A stretch of DNA of 64,000 bases from Mycobacterium sp. IS-1742 (GTDB lineage: Bacteria; Actinomycetota; Actinomycetes; Mycobacteriales; Mycobacteriaceae): the NCBI RefSeq assembly GCF_001500125.1, contig NZ_LQIV01000012.1, forward strand, positions 307,201-371,200, given 5' to 3'. The number at the start of each line of letters is the position of its first letter. Within the stretch, counting starts at the first letter, position 1. Below are positions 29,941-43,899 of the stretch, in pieces. A model generated the notes under the pieces. It was not told the origin of the DNA, did no database searches, and was given only the letters and a program-made list of their open reading frames with translations. A program made the position numbers and the translations under genes.

Positions 29941-31466
29941 CCGCGCTTCTCCAGCAGTTCGGCCAGTTCGACGCGGTCGTCGAACGGGTGGGTCCGGCCG
30001 GCCGCGGTCTGGCCGGTCTCGTGGCCCTTGCCCGCGATCAGCACCACGTCACCGGAGCGCGCCCACCGCACCGCGTGGGCGATCGCCTCGCGGCGGTCCC
30101 CGATCTCGGCGATGTCGGCCCCGCCGCCGACCGCACGGGCACCTGCCGTGATCGCGGCCCGGATGGCGGCCGGGTCCTCGTCGCGCGGGTTGTCGTCGGT
30201 GACGACGACCAGGTCGGCGAGTTCGGCCGCGACCTGCCCCATCGGCTCCCGTTTGCCTGCGTCGCGGTTGCCGCCCGCGCCGAACACCACGGCCAGCCGC
30301 CCACCGGCGCTCTGGCCGCGCAGCGTCTCGAGCACCGCGCGCAGCGCACCCGGCTTGTGCGCGTAGTCCACCAGCGCGAGGAAGTCCTGACCGCGGTCGA
30401 CGGCCTCCAGCCGGCCGGGAACGGTCGCGGTGCGCAGCCCCGGCGCGGCCTGTTCGGGTGACACATCGACGGCGTCCAGCAACGCGGTGGCCAGCAGACA
30501 GTTCGCCACGTTGTAGTGCCCGGGCAACCCGATGCGCAGGCCGTGGTGCACGCCCGCCGGGTCGACGGCGACGAATTCCTGCGCGCCCGCCTCGACCGTG
30601 CGGATGTCCTCGGCCCGCCAGTCCGCGGGTCTGCCGGTGGCGCTGACGGTCACCGCGCGGTCGGCCCGGGTGGCCATCGCCCGGCCGGCGTCGTCGTCGA
30701 CGCACACCACCGAGATCGCGGCGTGCGCGCTCGACTGCGGGTCGAACAGGCGCGCCTTGGCCTCGAAGTAGTCCTCCATCGTGGGGTGGAAGTCCAGGTG
30801 GTCGCGCGAGAGGTTGGTGAACCCGCCCGCCGCGAAGCGCACCCCGTCGACCCGGCCGAGGGTCAGGGCGTGGCTGGACACCTCCATGACGACGGTGTCG
30901 GCGCCCTGTTCGACCATCACGGCCAGCAGCGCCTGCAGATCAGGCGCCTCGGGGGTGGTCAGCGCGCTGGGCTGGTCGCGCCCGTCGATGCGGATGCCGA
31001 CCGTGCCGATCAGGCCGGCGACCCGCTCGGCCGCCCGCAACCCGGCCTCGACCAGGTAGGTGGTGGTGGTCTTGCCGGAGGTGCCGGTCACGCCGACGAC
31101 TCGCAGGTGCCGCGACGGGTGGCCGTACACCGTCGACGCGACCTCTCCGAGCACGGCGCGGGGATCCGGGTGGACGAGCACCGGGACCGCGGGGTCGGCG
31201 CCCAGCATGACCGCCCCGACGGCGTCGGTGAGCACGGCCACCGCACCGCCTGCGACGGCGTCGGCGACGAATCGCGCACCGTGCGCGGAGGATCCGGGCA
31301 GTGCGGCGAACAGGTCGCCGGGCAGGGCGTCCTGACCGCGCAGCGTCACCCCGGTGACCCGGATGTCGGGCACCGGGAATCCGGGGGCGGGAACCGCGTG
31401 GACCTGCTCGGCGAGGGCACCGAGCGCGTGTCCGACGGGATGGCTGGGGCGCAGCTTCATGGCCAT
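29937..31466 (-). CDS. murE: UDP-MurNAc-dipeptide--meso-diaminopimelate ligase MurE
   Basis: A 509-residue Mur ligase adding meso-DAP. It shows [20 protein letters not shown] as ATP loop, [21 protein letters not shown], and [11 protein letters not shown], the DNPR motif that specifies meso-DAP rather than L-Lys, matching mycobacterial peptidoglycan. The ATG at 31466 is used; a second ATG two codons on (31460) is possible. A 37-bp gap separates it from pbpB, one of the few non-overlapping junctions of the mur block. Confidence 0.96.
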   Translation of the reverse strand: MAMKLRPSHPVGHALGALAEQVHAVPAPGFPVPDIRVTGVTLRGQDALPGDLFAALPGSSAHGARFVADAVAGGAVAVLTDAVGAVMLGADPAVPVLVHPDPRAVLGEVASTVYGHPSRHLRVVGVTGTSGKTTTTYLVEAGLRAAERVAGLIGTVGIRIDGRDQPSALTTPEAPDLQALLAVMVEQGADTVVMEVSSHALTLGRVDGVRFAAGGFTNLSRDHLDFHPTMEDYFEAKARLFDPQSSAHAAISVVCVDDDAGRAMATRADRAVTVSATGRPADWRAEDIRTVEAGAQEFVAVDPAGVHHGLRIGLPGHYNVANCLLATALLDAVDVSPEQAAPGLRTATVPGRLEAVDRGQDFLALVDYAHKPGALRAVLETLRGQSAGGRLAVVFGAGGNRDAGKREPMGQVAAELADLVVVTDDNPRDEDPAAIRAAITAGARAVGGGADIAEIGDRREAIAHAVRWARSGDVVLIAGKGHETGQTAAGRTHPFDDRVELAELLEKRG

Positions 31467-31503
31467 GACACAGTACCGAGCCCCGGTCGGCCCGCCTCGT
31501 CGG

Positions 31504-33432
31504 TCAGGTCGCCTGCAGCGTCAGCGGCGTGCCGGGCGGTGACAGCGGCACGTTCTCCCGCTGCAACAGCCACGAGGCGATGTTGTGGAACAGGGGCGCG
31601 GCCGAGGAGCCGGGCGAGCCGTCGGCGGCGCGGTGCGGGGCGTCCATCATGATCCCGATGACGTAGCGCGGGTCGTCGACGGTGGCCATGCCCGCGAAGG
31701 TGATCCAGTAGACGTCGCTGTAGTAGCAGCCGCAGGCGGGGTTGATCTGCTGTGCGGTGCCGGTCTTACCGGCGATCTGGTAGCCCTCGACCGCGGCCGC
31801 GGGTCCGGTGCCCTGCTGCTCGCCCATCGGATCGCGCTGGACGACCGAGCGGAACATGTTGCGCACGGTCTGCGCCGTCTGCGGCGACACCACCCGAATC
31901 CCTTCGGGCCGCTCCTCTTCGGTGCGGGTGCCGTCGGGGGCGATGGTCGCCTTGACGACGCGCGGCGGGACGCGCACACCGTCGTTGGCCATCGCCTGGT
32001 ACATGCCCGCCATCTGCAGCAGCGTCATCGAAAGGCCCTGCCCGATGGGCAGGTTGGCGAACGAGCTGCCCGACCACTGATGGATCGGCGGGACCAGACC
32101 CGCGCTCTCACCCGGCAGGCCGACGCCGGTGCGCTGGCCCAGACCGAACTTCTTCAGCATGTCGGCGTACCGCTCCTTGCCGACGCGTTCGGCGAGCATC
32201 AGCGTGCCGACGTTCGACGACTTCCCGAACACGCCGGTGGTGGTGTACGGCATGACGCCGTGGTTCCACGCGTCGTTGACCGTGACGCCACCCATGTGGA
32301 TGGAGCCGGGGACCTGCAGCACCTCGTCGGGGTTGGTCAGCCCGTATTCGATCGCCGCGGCGGCGGTGACGATCTTGTTGACCGACCCGGGCTCGAACGG
32401 CGAGGACACCGGCAGATTGCCGATCTGGCGCTTCTCCTGACGGCCGATGTCCTGGCTGGGGTCGAACGTACTGTCGTTCGACATCGCCAGCACCTCGGCG
32501 GTTTTCGCATCGAGCACGACGGCCGAGACGTTCTTGGCGCCGGAGGCGTCCTTGGCCAGCTGGACCTGCTGCTGGACGTAGAACTGGATGTCGTCGTCGA
32601 TGGTCAGCTGCACGGTCGACCCGTTGACCGCGTCGTGGCGGTTGCGGTAGCTACCCGGGATCACCACACCGTCGGAACCCCGGTCGTAGGTGACCGAACC
32701 GTCCGTGCCGGCCAGGACGGCGTCGAGCGAGTCCTCCAGGCCCAGCAGGCCGTGGCCGTCCCAGTCGATGCCGCCGACGATGTTGGCCGCCAGCGAGCCA
32801 CCCGGGTACTGGCGGATGTCCTGGCGTTCCGAACCGACCTCGGGGAACTTCTCGGTGATCGCATCGGAGATCACCGGGTCGACGGCGCGCGCCAGGTAGA
32901 CGAACGTCTCGTTGCTGTTCAGTTTGCGCAGAACGGTTGTCGCATCGGGCTTGTTGTTGAGCCGCGAGGCGACCTCGTCGGCGATCTCGACCAGGCGGCG
33001 TTTGGGGTCCGGCGCCTCCTCCGATTTCGCGCGCGCCTCCTCGAGTTGCTTGCGGACCTTGACCGGCTGGAACGTCAGGGCCCGCGCCTCGATCGTGAAC
33101 GCGAGCTTGTCCTCGTTGCGGTCGACGATGCTGCCGCGCACCGCCTTATGTACATCGGTGACCTTGAGCTGGCCGGCCGCCTCCGCGCGCAACCCCTCGG
33201 CGCGCGGCACCTGCAGGTTGAACAGCTGAACGCCGGCGACCAGCAGCAGCACCAGCATCACCGCGTTGCCTGCGCGGTGCCGGAACACGAACGACGAACT
33301 GCGCAGGCCGGCTTCGCCGGCGACCGCCTTGCGGGTACGCCGGGCCTTGGCCGGGCGGCCCTGGGCCGGAGCGCCTTTCGGCTTGCGGGTGCGGCGCGGC
33401 GCGCCGCCCTGCGGATCGCGGCGGGCGCTCAT
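31504..33432 (-). CDS. pbpB: Septal transpeptidase PbpB (FtsI, PBP3)
   Basis: A 642-residue class B penicillin-binding protein. A basic Pro/Ala-rich cytoplasmic tail (about 50 residues) precedes one TM helix ([17 protein letters not shown]), a pedestal domain, and the transpeptidase domain. Active-site motifs are SVNK (in [14 protein letters not shown]), SSN (in [11 protein letters not shown]) and KTG (in [10 protein letters not shown]). It cross-links septal peptidoglycan with FtsW. ATG overlapping the ftsL-like stop by 4 bp. Confidence 0.97.
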   Translation of the reverse strand: MSARRDPQGGAPRRTRKPKGAPAQGRPAKARRTRKAVAGEAGLRSSSFVFRHRAGNAVMLVLLLVAGVQLFNLQVPRAEGLRAEAAGQLKVTDVHKAVRGSIVDRNEDKLAFTIEARALTFQPVKVRKQLEEARAKSEEAPDPKRRLVEIADEVASRLNNKPDATTVLRKLNSNETFVYLARAVDPVISDAITEKFPEVGSERQDIRQYPGGSLAANIVGGIDWDGHGLLGLEDSLDAVLAGTDGSVTYDRGSDGVVIPGSYRNRHDAVNGSTVQLTIDDDIQFYVQQQVQLAKDASGAKNVSAVVLDAKTAEVLAMSNDSTFDPSQDIGRQEKRQIGNLPVSSPFEPGSVNKIVTAAAAIEYGLTNPDEVLQVPGSIHMGGVTVNDAWNHGVMPYTTTGVFGKSSNVGTLMLAERVGKERYADMLKKFGLGQRTGVGLPGESAGLVPPIHQWSGSSFANLPIGQGLSMTLLQMAGMYQAMANDGVRVPPRVVKATIAPDGTRTEEERPEGIRVVSPQTAQTVRNMFRSVVQRDPMGEQQGTGPAAAVEGYQIAGKTGTAQQINPACGCYYSDVYWITFAGMATVDDPRYVIGIMMDAPHRAADGSPGSSAAPLFHNIASWLLQRENVPLSPPGTPLTLQAT

Positions 33433-34469
33433 GCCGGCGGTCCGGCCGGCACGGGCGCCTGCGGCGCGGCGAGGTGATCAAGGGCGGGCACCGCAACCGG
33501 CGGCGCTTCAGGCACCACCGGGACCACAGGGGCGACAGGGCCCCCGGGGGCGGCGACCGGCGGCGGCGCCGCCATCGGTGCGGGCGCCGGTACGGGAGCG
33601 GCTGGGGCCGAATCCATCGGCGCGGCAACCGGACCCGGCGCCGGCGGCTGGGCGCCGGGGGCCAGGTGCGGTGCCTCACCCTGCGGGAGTGCTGCCTGCG
33701 GAGAGGCGGCCTGCGGACGGGTGGTGACGCGGACGGGGACCTCTCGGGGATCGACCACCCGGGGGGCGGCGGCCGGGGCTGCGGGCCGCGGAGGGGCGGG
33801 CGACGGCACCACGTCGGGGATCGGGGTGTTCAGCGGCGGCGGCGGCACCCCCTCGGCCGGCTTCGGCGTTCCGACCACCACCCAGTTACCCGCCGGGTCC
33901 TGCACCAGGTGAGCGGTGTCGCGCGACGGGATCATGCCCAGATTGCGGGCGGCTTCGGCCAGTGCCGGCGCCGCCTGCGCTTCCAGCACATCGCGTTCGA
34001 GGGCTTCTTTCTGTTGCGCCAGCGCCTGGTTCGTCTGGCGGGCCGCACCGAGCTGGTAGGACCGTTCGGCCGCGCCGGTCGACAGCCACAGCGTGATGCC
34101 GAGCCCCACGCCGAGTGAGCCGATGACCAGCACCACGAACGGCACCCGCGCGATCAGCGCCTTCGGGTTCAGCTCGATCGAGGAGAGCTTGATCAGCAGC
34201 CGTTCCCGCAAAGGCGGGCGTACCACCTTGGGCGCCTTGGCCTTCCGCGCCTTCGCCCGCGCCTTGGCCTGGCTGGCGTTCTTCGGGCGCGCCGGCAGCT
34301 CCGCGGGCCGCGCGATCGGGGCGGTCTGCGGCGCCGATCGCGAGTCACGGGTCGGCCTACCCCGACGCGGAGCCGCCTCGACGGCCCGGCGGGGCGCCTT
34401 GCGCACCGGCTGGCGGGGCGCCCGCCGTCGTTCGTCACCGCGCACGGGTGCAGATCGCTTTGCCTTCAT
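33429..34469 (-). CDS. ftsL: FtsL-like bitopic division protein (Rv2164c-like)
   Basis: A 346-residue protein in the ftsL position between rsmH and pbpB. A long basic cytoplasmic tail (Arg/Pro/Ala/Lys-rich, residues 1-115) leads to one TM helix ([21 protein letters not shown], about 123-143), then a short coiled coil with an FtsL-like pattern ([20 protein letters not shown]), and a very Pro/Ala/Val-rich extracytoplasmic tail of about 130 residues. The tail may span the wall. The symbol is given by position and topology rather than strong sequence similarity. Confidence 0.82.
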   Translation of the reverse strand: MKAKRSAPVRGDERRRAPRQPVRKAPRRAVEAAPRRGRPTRDSRSAPQTAPIARPAELPARPKNASQAKARAKARKAKAPKVVRPPLRERLLIKLSSIELNPKALIARVPFVVLVIGSLGVGLGITLWLSTGAAERSYQLGAARQTNQALAQQKEALERDVLEAQAAPALAEAARNLGMIPSRDTAHLVQDPAGNWVVVGTPKPAEGVPPPPLNTPIPDVVPSPAPPRPAAPAAAPRVVDPREVPVRVTTRPQAASPQAALPQGEAPHLAPGAQPPAPGPVAAPMDSAPAAPVPAPAPMAAPPPVAAPGGPVAPVVPVVPEAPPVAVPALDHLAAPQAPVPAGPPA

Positions 34470-35578
34470 CGGGCGTCCCTCCTGGCCGTTTCCGGCCTGC
34501 CTGCGACCTTCTCCAGTGCGCGCAACCGCACGGGCGCGCTGCGCGGATTGCGTTCGATCTCCTCGGGCGTGGCCCGTTCGGCCCCGCGGGTGAGCGCGAC
34601 GAACCCGGGTTCGTGGCCGGGCAGTTCGACGGGCAGGCCGGGCGGTGTGCGCGACGCGGTCGCCGCGGCGAACTCGGTCTTGACGATGCGGTCCTCCAGC
34701 GACTGGTAGGCCATCACGACGATCCGGCCGCCGGGTTCGAGGGCGGCCAGCGCGGCGGGCATCGCCGCGCGCAGCGAGTCGAGCTCACTGTTGACCGCGA
34801 TCCGCAGGGCCTGGAAGGTGCGCTTGGCCGGATGCCCGCCGGTCCGCCGGGCGGGAGCGGGGATCGCGTCGTAAAGCAGCTCGACCAGCTCGCCGGTGGT
34901 GGTCAGCGGCCGGCGCCGCACGATGTGCTTGGCGATGCGGCCGGCGAACCGTTCCTCGCCGAATTCCCGCAGGATCCGGGCGATGTCCTTCTCCGCGAAC
35001 GTGTTGACCACGTCGGCCGCCGTCAGCGGCGCGTCGCTGTCCATCCGCATGTCCAACGGGGCGTCCGCGCTGTAGGAGAACCCGCGCTCGGTGCGGTCGA
35101 GTTGCATGGACGACACCCCGAGGTCGAACAGGAATCCGCTGACGGTATCGACGCCCGTCTGCGCCAGCGCGTCGTCGATCCCGTCGTAACGGGTGCGCAC
35201 CAGCGACACCCGGTCACCGAAGGGCGCGAGCCGCTCGCCGGCGATCTGCAGGGCCTGGGGGTCGCGGTCGAGTCCGATGAGATGCAGTCCGGGCAGGTCG
35301 GTCAGGAAACGGTGCGCGTGACCGCCGGCGCCGAGTGTGGCGTCGACCAGGACGGCTCCGCTGCCGTCGGGATTCCGGCGGGTCAGTGCGGGGGTGAGCA
35401 GTTCGACGCAACGGTCCAGGAGGACCGGAATGTGCTCCATCGCCACCCCCGGGCTGTGTGCCCCTGCAGCGAGGTCCCTGTCCGAGGCGGACCTGGCGTC
35501 GGGGAAGTACGCCAGGGCCGGTTCGGACAGAGGCCACGCTGCACGGGCCGGTTCAGATGATGTCGCGCAGAGTTTCAT
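34466..35578 (-). CDS. rsmH: 16S rRNA (cytosine1402-N4)-methyltransferase RsmH (MraW)
   Basis: A SAM-dependent methyltransferase that modifies C1402 of 16S rRNA. Motifs include [28 protein letters not shown] (SAM loop), [30 protein letters not shown] and [15 protein letters not shown]. The start is uncertain: ATG 35578 gives 370 residues and overlaps mraZ by 26 bp; ATG 35440 gives the common bacterial length. The extra segment ([21 protein letters not shown]) resembles the N-terminal extension I recall for Mtb Rv2165c, so the longer form is preferred. Confidence 0.92.
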   Translation of the reverse strand: MKLCATSSEPARAAWPLSEPALAYFPDARSASDRDLAAGAHSPGVAMEHIPVLLDRCVELLTPALTRRNPDGSGAVLVDATLGAGGHAHRFLTDLPGLHLIGLDRDPQALQIAGERLAPFGDRVSLVRTRYDGIDDALAQTGVDTVSGFLFDLGVSSMQLDRTERGFSYSADAPLDMRMDSDAPLTAADVVNTFAEKDIARILREFGEERFAGRIAKHIVRRRPLTTTGELVELLYDAIPAPARRTGGHPAKRTFQALRIAVNSELDSLRAAMPAALAALEPGGRIVVMAYQSLEDRIVKTEFAAATASRTPPGLPVELPGHEPGFVALTRGAERATPEEIERNPRSAPVRLRALEKVAGRPETARRDAR

Positions 35579-35984
35579 CAGTCGCCGCGGAGAAGTTCTC
35601 TTCGTGGGCCTGCTGGTACTCCTGCCACGCCGCGGCGTCCCAGATCTCGAGGTAGTCGACCGAACCGATCACCACACACTCCTTGGACAGGCCTGCGTAA
35701 CGGCGATGGTCGGCCGACAGCGTGATCCGGCCCTGGGCGTCGGGATGCTGTTCATCGGTCGAGGCCGCCAGGTTGCGCAGGAAGGCGCGTGCTTCCGGAT
35801 TGCTCCGCGACGCCTGCGAGGCCCGGCGGGCCAGTTCTTCGAACTCCGCACGCGGGTAGACGGCGAGGCTGTGGTCCTGGCTCTTGGTGACCATCAACCC
35901 TCCTGCCAGTGCGTCGCGGAACTTGGCGGGCAGTGTGAGCCGCCCTTTGTCGTCGAGCTTCGGCGTGTAGGTGCCCAGAAACAT
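35553..35984 (-). CDS. mraZ: Transcriptional regulator MraZ
   Basis: A 143-residue protein with two MraZ/AbrB-like half domains. [23 protein letters not shown] is the first DNA-binding half, and [18 protein letters not shown] carries the second DxxGR motif. It binds tandem repeats in its own promoter and represses the dcw operon in other bacteria. AGGAGG lies 9 bp upstream of the ATG at 35984; the frame extends further upstream only because of the G-rich leader. Probably the first gene of the dcw operon. Confidence 0.96.
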   Translation of the reverse strand: MFLGTYTPKLDDKGRLTLPAKFRDALAGGLMVTKSQDHSLAVYPRAEFEELARRASQASRSNPEARAFLRNLAASTDEQHPDAQGRITLSADHRRYAGLSKECVVIGSVDYLEIWDAAAWQEYQQAHEENFSAATDETLRDII

Positions 35985-36030
35985 CCTGGCCACCTCCTGC
36001 GCCACTGGGAGCCCCGGTCGCTCCGCTGCA

Positions 36031-36060
36031 CGCCACTTTACCCCACAATCCCCCACTTTG
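36031..36060 (-). promoter_or_regulatory. MraZ operator: three tandem 10-bp repeats
   Basis: On the minus strand three adjacent 10-mers read CAAAGTGGGG, GATTGTGGGG and TAAAGTGGCG, all in the same phase, 47-76 bp before the mraZ ATG. A GTGG core every 10 bp places the sites on one DNA face. This is the arrangement known for MraZ operators (TGGGN repeats in E. coli, AAAGTG-type repeats in mollicutes). A partial copy GAAGTGGGGC lies further upstream at 36091-36100. It supports autoregulation of mraZ and the dcw operon. Confidence 0.75.
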
Positions 36061-36190
36061 CGCCATTGCTCGGCGCCCAATTGCCCCGATGCCCCACTTC
36101 GTCGGGTTCCGAGGCGGGTCGTTGGCAGATTTCGGACCGCAGCGGCGGTGTCGACCCGCGCGAAAGCGCAGGTCAACCCGCAGGAAAGGG

Positions 36191-36210
36191 AGGTGGGGCG
36201 TTGTGGGGGG
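36191..36210 (+). promoter_or_regulatory. Pair of GTGGGG repeats on the opposite strand
   Basis: The plus strand reads AGGTGGGGCG then TTGTGGGGGG, i.e. two GTGGGG cores exactly 10 bp apart, in opposite orientation to the MraZ repeats and about 130 bp upstream of them. It could be a second MraZ site or simply G-rich leader sequence. Confidence 0.35.
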
Positions 36211-36232
36211 AACTCACCCGGCCGGAGCCACG

Positions 36233-36267
36233 AAAAAAGGGGCAGCCCCACTCGGGGCCACCCCTTT
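36233..36267 (-). terminator. Rho-independent terminator of the DUF3040 gene
   Basis: On the minus strand, 15 bp after the DUF3040 stop, AAAGGGGTGGCCCC and GGGGCTGCCCCTTTTTT form a near-perfect stem with a 4-nt loop and two mismatched positions, followed by a T-run. It separates the DUF3040 gene from the mraZ promoter region. Confidence 0.8.
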
Positions 36268-36281
36268 CAGCGTGTCAGCGA

Positions 36282-36692
36282 CTACTCGTCGAAGCGCCGG
36301 CGGAAACGGTCCTCCATCCGGCTGGTGAACGAACCACCACTCGAACCCTTCGACCGCTTCTGGCGCGCGCCACCGCCGGCGGGCGGCGCCGAGCGGTCCC
36401 GGCCGCCGGTCACCCGCGGGCCGGTGATCGCGAAGACCACGCCTCCGAACATCACGATGAACCCGATCACCGAAAGGATCGGGAAGCTTCCGATCATGGT
36501 CGCCTTGAACGCGACACCGGACACCAGCATCGCCAGCCCGACGACGAACAGGGCCGCGCCCTGTAGCCGGCGGCGGGCCGACGGCGCTCGCAGAGTCCCG
36601 CCGCGCACACTCGACGCGAATTTGGGATCCTCGGCATAGAGCGCGCTCTCGATCTGATCGAGCATGCGCTGCTCATGATCGGAGAGTGGCAT
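36282..36692 (-). CDS. DUF3040 membrane protein (Rv2169c-like)
   Basis: A 136-residue protein with the DUF3040 N-terminus (MPLSDHEQRMLDQIE, then ALYAEDPKFASS), two TM helices (about residues 45-63 and 68-88), and a basic, Gly/Ser/Arg-rich tail ending RMEDRFRRRFDE. GAGGAGGGACGA precedes the ATG at 36692. The family is widespread in actinobacteria near the dcw cluster with no known function. It ends in its own terminator. Confidence 0.87.
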   Translation of the reverse strand: MPLSDHEQRMLDQIESALYAEDPKFASSVRGGTLRAPSARRRLQGAALFVVGLAMLVSGVAFKATMIGSFPILSVIGFIVMFGGVVFAITGPRVTGGRDRSAPPAGGGARQKRSKGSSGGSFTSRMEDRFRRRFDE

Positions 36693-36835
36693 TCGTCCCT
36701 CCTCGCCGCCTGCGGCCGTTCGTTCAAACTCGTGCGTGCCCGCGTTCACGGACCTCTAACCGTCATGATACGAGGTCGATCTGAGCCGTACCACCTACTT
36801 CGCCCCACGATTGTATGACCTCTGCCGCCCCTCGA

Positions 36836-36862
36836 ATGACACCGCCTGTCCGCGGAGATAAT
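36836..36862 (+). promoter_or_regulatory. Candidate promoter of the GNAT gene
   Basis: ATGACA (36836-36841) and GATAAT (36857-36862) resemble -35 and -10 elements with a short 15-bp spacer. Transcription would start near 36869, downstream of the first in-frame ATG (36861), so the TTG start at 36918 would be the real one. Confidence 0.4.
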
Positions 36863-36917
36863 GGGGACCGACGACTCTTGTGCACACTCCCGCGCGACGG
36901 ACCGAAGGGCAACGACA

Positions 36918-37511
36918 TTGGCGCCGCATCTCATCGATCTGTCGCCGACCGACATGGAGCGCCGACTCGGCGAGGCGCTCGGTATCTACGTCGATGCCAT
37001 GCGCTATCCGCGCGGGACGGAGGACCAGCGCGCCTCGATGTGGATCGAGCACACCCGGCGGCAGGGATGGAAGGCCGTGGCCGCCGTCGAACCGCCCACC
37101 GGCGAGCCCGACACGCCGGAGGATCTGCGCGGCGCGCCGCTGCTCGGGGTCGCGTACGGCTACTGCGGGGCTCCCGACCAGTGGTGGCAGCAGCAGGTGG
37201 TGGCCGGGCTCAAGCGCGTCGGGGCCGAACCGGCCCGCATCGAGGAGTTGATGAACGACTATTTCGAGCTGACCGAACTGCACATCGCGCCGCATGCGCA
37301 GGGCCGCGGCCTCGGCGAGGGCCTGGCCCGCCGGCTGCTCAGCGACCGCGCCGAGAAGCACGTCCTGCTCTCCACGCCCGAGATCAACGGCGAGGCCAAC
37401 CGGGCCTGGCGGCTCTACCGCAGGCTCGGTTTCTCCGACGTCATCCGCGGCTACCACTTCGCGGGCGACCCGAGGGCCTTCGCGATCCTGGGCCGCGCAC
37501 TGCCGCTGTAG
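36918..37511 (+). CDS. GNAT-family N-acetyltransferase (Rv2170-like)
   Basis: A GNAT acetyltransferase of about 197 residues. The acetyl-CoA loop is IAPHAQGRGLGEGLARRLL (Q/R-x2-G-x-G/A), followed by the C-terminal AWRLYRRLGF. It is in the position of Rv2170, for which the natural acceptor is debated. The TTG at 36918, preceded by GAAGGG, fits the predicted promoter better than the ATG at 36861 (216 residues), whose extra residues look non-conserved; this choice is uncertain. It precedes lppM on the same strand, 26 bp away. Confidence 0.82.
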   Translation: MAPHLIDLSPTDMERRLGEALGIYVDAMRYPRGTEDQRASMWIEHTRRQGWKAVAAVEPPTGEPDTPEDLRGAPLLGVAYGYCGAPDQWWQQQVVAGLKRVGAEPARIEELMNDYFELTELHIAPHAQGRGLGEGLARRLLSDRAEKHVLLSTPEINGEANRAWRLYRRLGFSDVIRGYHFAGDPRAFAILGRALPL

Positions 37512-37537
37512 ACCCGCATCTGGCACGATGACCCCCG

Positions 37538-39324
<1,787 letters not shown>

Positions 39325-39326
39325 GC

Positions 39327-40844
39327 ATGGTCACACCCACTCCGACCGAGACGCCCAAACGCGGCGTGACGCAACACCTCTCGAGGCTGGTCGCGTTCGC
39401 CACGTCGCCGTCCGCCAGACCCGCGCTGCTCGGTTTCGTGGGCGCGGTGCTCATCACGGCCGGCGGGCTCGGCGCGGGCAGCACCCGGGTGCACGATCCG
39501 CTGCTCGAATCGCTGCACCTGTCGTGGCTGCGCTTCGGCCACGGCCTGGTGCTGTCCTCGCTGCTGCTGTGGGGTGGCGTGGCGATCATGCTGGCGGCCT
39601 GGCTGTGGCTGGGCCGCCGGGTCGTGGACCGGACCGCCGACGAATACACCATGGTCGCGACGACGGGGTTCTGGCTGGCGCCGCTGCTGCTGAGCGTCCC
39701 GGTGTTCAGCCGCGACACCTACTCGTACCTGGCGCAGGGGGCGCTGCTGCGCGACGGTTTCGACCCCTACGTCGTCGGTCCGATCGCCAACCCGAACCCG
39801 TTGCTCGACGACGTCAGCCCGATCTGGACCACCACCACGGCACCGTACGGACCGGCGTTCATCATGGTCGCGAAGTTCGTCACCATGATCGTCGGCGAAC
39901 ACGTGGTGGCCGGCACGATGCTGCTGCGGCTGTGCATGCTGCCGGGCCTGATCCTGCTGATCTGGGCGGCGCCGCGGGTGGCCCGCCACGTCGGCGCGAG
40001 CGGCGCTGCGGCGCTGTGGATCTGCGTACTCAACCCGCTGGTGATCATCCACCTCATGGGCGGCGTCCACAACGAGATGTTGATGGTCGGGTTGATGATG
40101 GCCGGGCTGGCGCTGCTCCTGAACGGGCGCCCCGCGGCCGGTGTCGCGGTGATCGTCGTCGCGGTCGCGGTGAAGGCGACCGCCGGGCTGGCGCTGCCGT
40201 TCACCGTGTGGATCTGGATGCGCCAGCTACGCGCGCGCCGCGGCTACGGCGCACCGCGGGCTTTCGCGACCGCGACCGCCGCGGCGCTGCTGATCTTCGT
40301 CGCCACGTTCGCGGTGCTGTCCTGGGTCGCGGGGGTCGGCCTGGGCTGGCTGACCGCGCTGGCGGCCGGGAACGTCAAGATCATCAACTGGCTGACGGTG
40401 CCGACCGCGGTGGCGAACCTGACCAACGCCGTGGTGGGGCTGTTCCTGCCGGTGAACTTCTACGCCGTCATCGACGTCACCCGCATCATCGGCCTGACGA
40501 TCATCGTGGTCGCGCTTCCGCTGCTGTGGTGGCGGTTCCGGCACGACGACCGCGAAGCGCTGGTCGGCATCGCATCGGTGATGCTCGTGGTCGTGCTGTT
40601 CGTGCCCGCCGCACTGCCCTGGTACTACACCTGGCCGTTGGCGGTGGTCTCCGCGCTGGCCCAGTCGAGGCGGTCGGTCGCGCTGATCGCCGGGTTCTCC
40701 ACCTGGATCATGGTGATCTTCAAACCCGATGGGGCGCACGGCATGTACTCGTGGTTGCACGTCCTGCTCGCCGCGGCATGCGCGGTTCTGGCCTGGTATT
40801 CGCTGGCGAAGGTCGAGCCGGGCGAGCGGGCGGTCATGCCGTGA
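39327..40844 (+). CDS. mptA: Alpha-(1->6)-mannopyranosyltransferase MptA
   Basis: A 505-residue GT-C membrane glycosyltransferase with about 13 TM helices. It elongates the lipomannan backbone on the outer membrane face, using polyprenyl-phosphomannose. VFSRDTYSYLAQGALL holds the first-loop Asp motif, and PYVVGPIANPNPLLDD and TTTAPYGPAFI are typical of the MptA/MptB group. The ATG at 39327 lies 2 bp after the idsA2 stop; the frame extends upstream only as an idsA2 shadow. Confidence 0.92.
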   Translation: MVTPTPTETPKRGVTQHLSRLVAFATSPSARPALLGFVGAVLITAGGLGAGSTRVHDPLLESLHLSWLRFGHGLVLSSLLLWGGVAIMLAAWLWLGRRVVDRTADEYTMVATTGFWLAPLLLSVPVFSRDTYSYLAQGALLRDGFDPYVVGPIANPNPLLDDVSPIWTTTTAPYGPAFIMVAKFVTMIVGEHVVAGTMLLRLCMLPGLILLIWAAPRVARHVGASGAAALWICVLNPLVIIHLMGGVHNEMLMVGLMMAGLALLLNGRPAAGVAVIVVAVAVKATAGLALPFTVWIWMRQLRARRGYGAPRAFATATAAALLIFVATFAVLSWVAGVGLGWLTALAAGNVKIINWLTVPTAVANLTNAVVGLFLPVNFYAVIDVTRIIGLTIIVVALPLLWWRFRHDDREALVGIASVMLVVVLFVPAALPWYYTWPLAVVSALAQSRRSVALIAGFSTWIMVIFKPDGAHGMYSWLHVLLAAACAVLAWYSLAKVEPGERAVMP

Positions 40845-40854
40845 CCGCGGGCGG

Positions 40855-41259
40855 TCAGTAGGCCAGAGCCTGGGCCCGCCGGAGCACCTCTCGGGCCTGG
40901 TGCGAGTGCAGCGCGTCGACCGGCCTGGCGTTGGCGATCTGTTCGGTGGACCCGTCCCGGCTGATGGTCAGCGAGGGGTCCGGGGTGAACAGCCACCGGA
41001 CGATCTCGTTGTCGCGGTAGCCGCCGTCGCGCAGCACCACGAGCAGTCCGGGCAACGGCTTCACCACGTGACCATGGCGGTCGAAGAACATCTGCGGCAC
41101 CACGAACTTCCCCTCGCGCCGCACGGCGAGCAACTGGCGCTGCCGCAGGAGATGGTGGACCCGCGTCACCGGTATGCCGAGCAGGTCGGCGACCGTGGGC
41201 AGGTCGTAGACGGGTTCATCGGGGTCGAGGACGTCGTCCGCCGCCGGAATACTGCTCAC
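40855..41259 (-). CDS. DNA-binding protein, PknL substrate homologue (Rv2175c-like)
   Basis: A 134-residue protein with a winged HTH fold (YDLPTVADLLGIPVTRVHHLLRQRQL) and a conserved C-terminal half (PDPSLTISRDGS, ARPVDALHSHQAREVLRRAQALAY). In M. tuberculosis the neighbouring kinase PknL phosphorylates this protein on Thr9 and weakens its DNA binding. Here the protein starts with GTG as VSSIPAADDVLDPDEP and has no threonine near the N-terminus; an in-frame TAG five codons upstream rules out a longer form. Divergent from pknL, only 35 bp apart. Confidence 0.9.
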   Translation of the reverse strand: MSSIPAADDVLDPDEPVYDLPTVADLLGIPVTRVHHLLRQRQLLAVRREGKFVVPQMFFDRHGHVVKPLPGLLVVLRDGGYRDNEIVRWLFTPDPSLTISRDGSTEQIANARPVDALHSHQAREVLRRAQALAY

Positions 41260-41294
41260 GCACTGAGTCTAGGGCCACCGGCGCGACTCGTAAC

Positions 41295-43888
<2,594 letters not shown>

Positions 43889-43899
43889 TCAATGGTAAG

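Noticed and set aside
31585..33477. 630-codon plus-strand open frame opposite pbpB
   Set aside because: No motif and skewed composition; pbpB carries SxxK, SxN and KTG motifs on the minus strand.
33429..33760. Pro/Ala/Val-rich 3' part of the ftsL-like gene as a tandem repeat or mobile insert
   Set aside because: The sequence is low complexity but has no regular repeat unit and stays in frame with typical codon use; Pro-rich tails are usual in mycobacterial division proteins.
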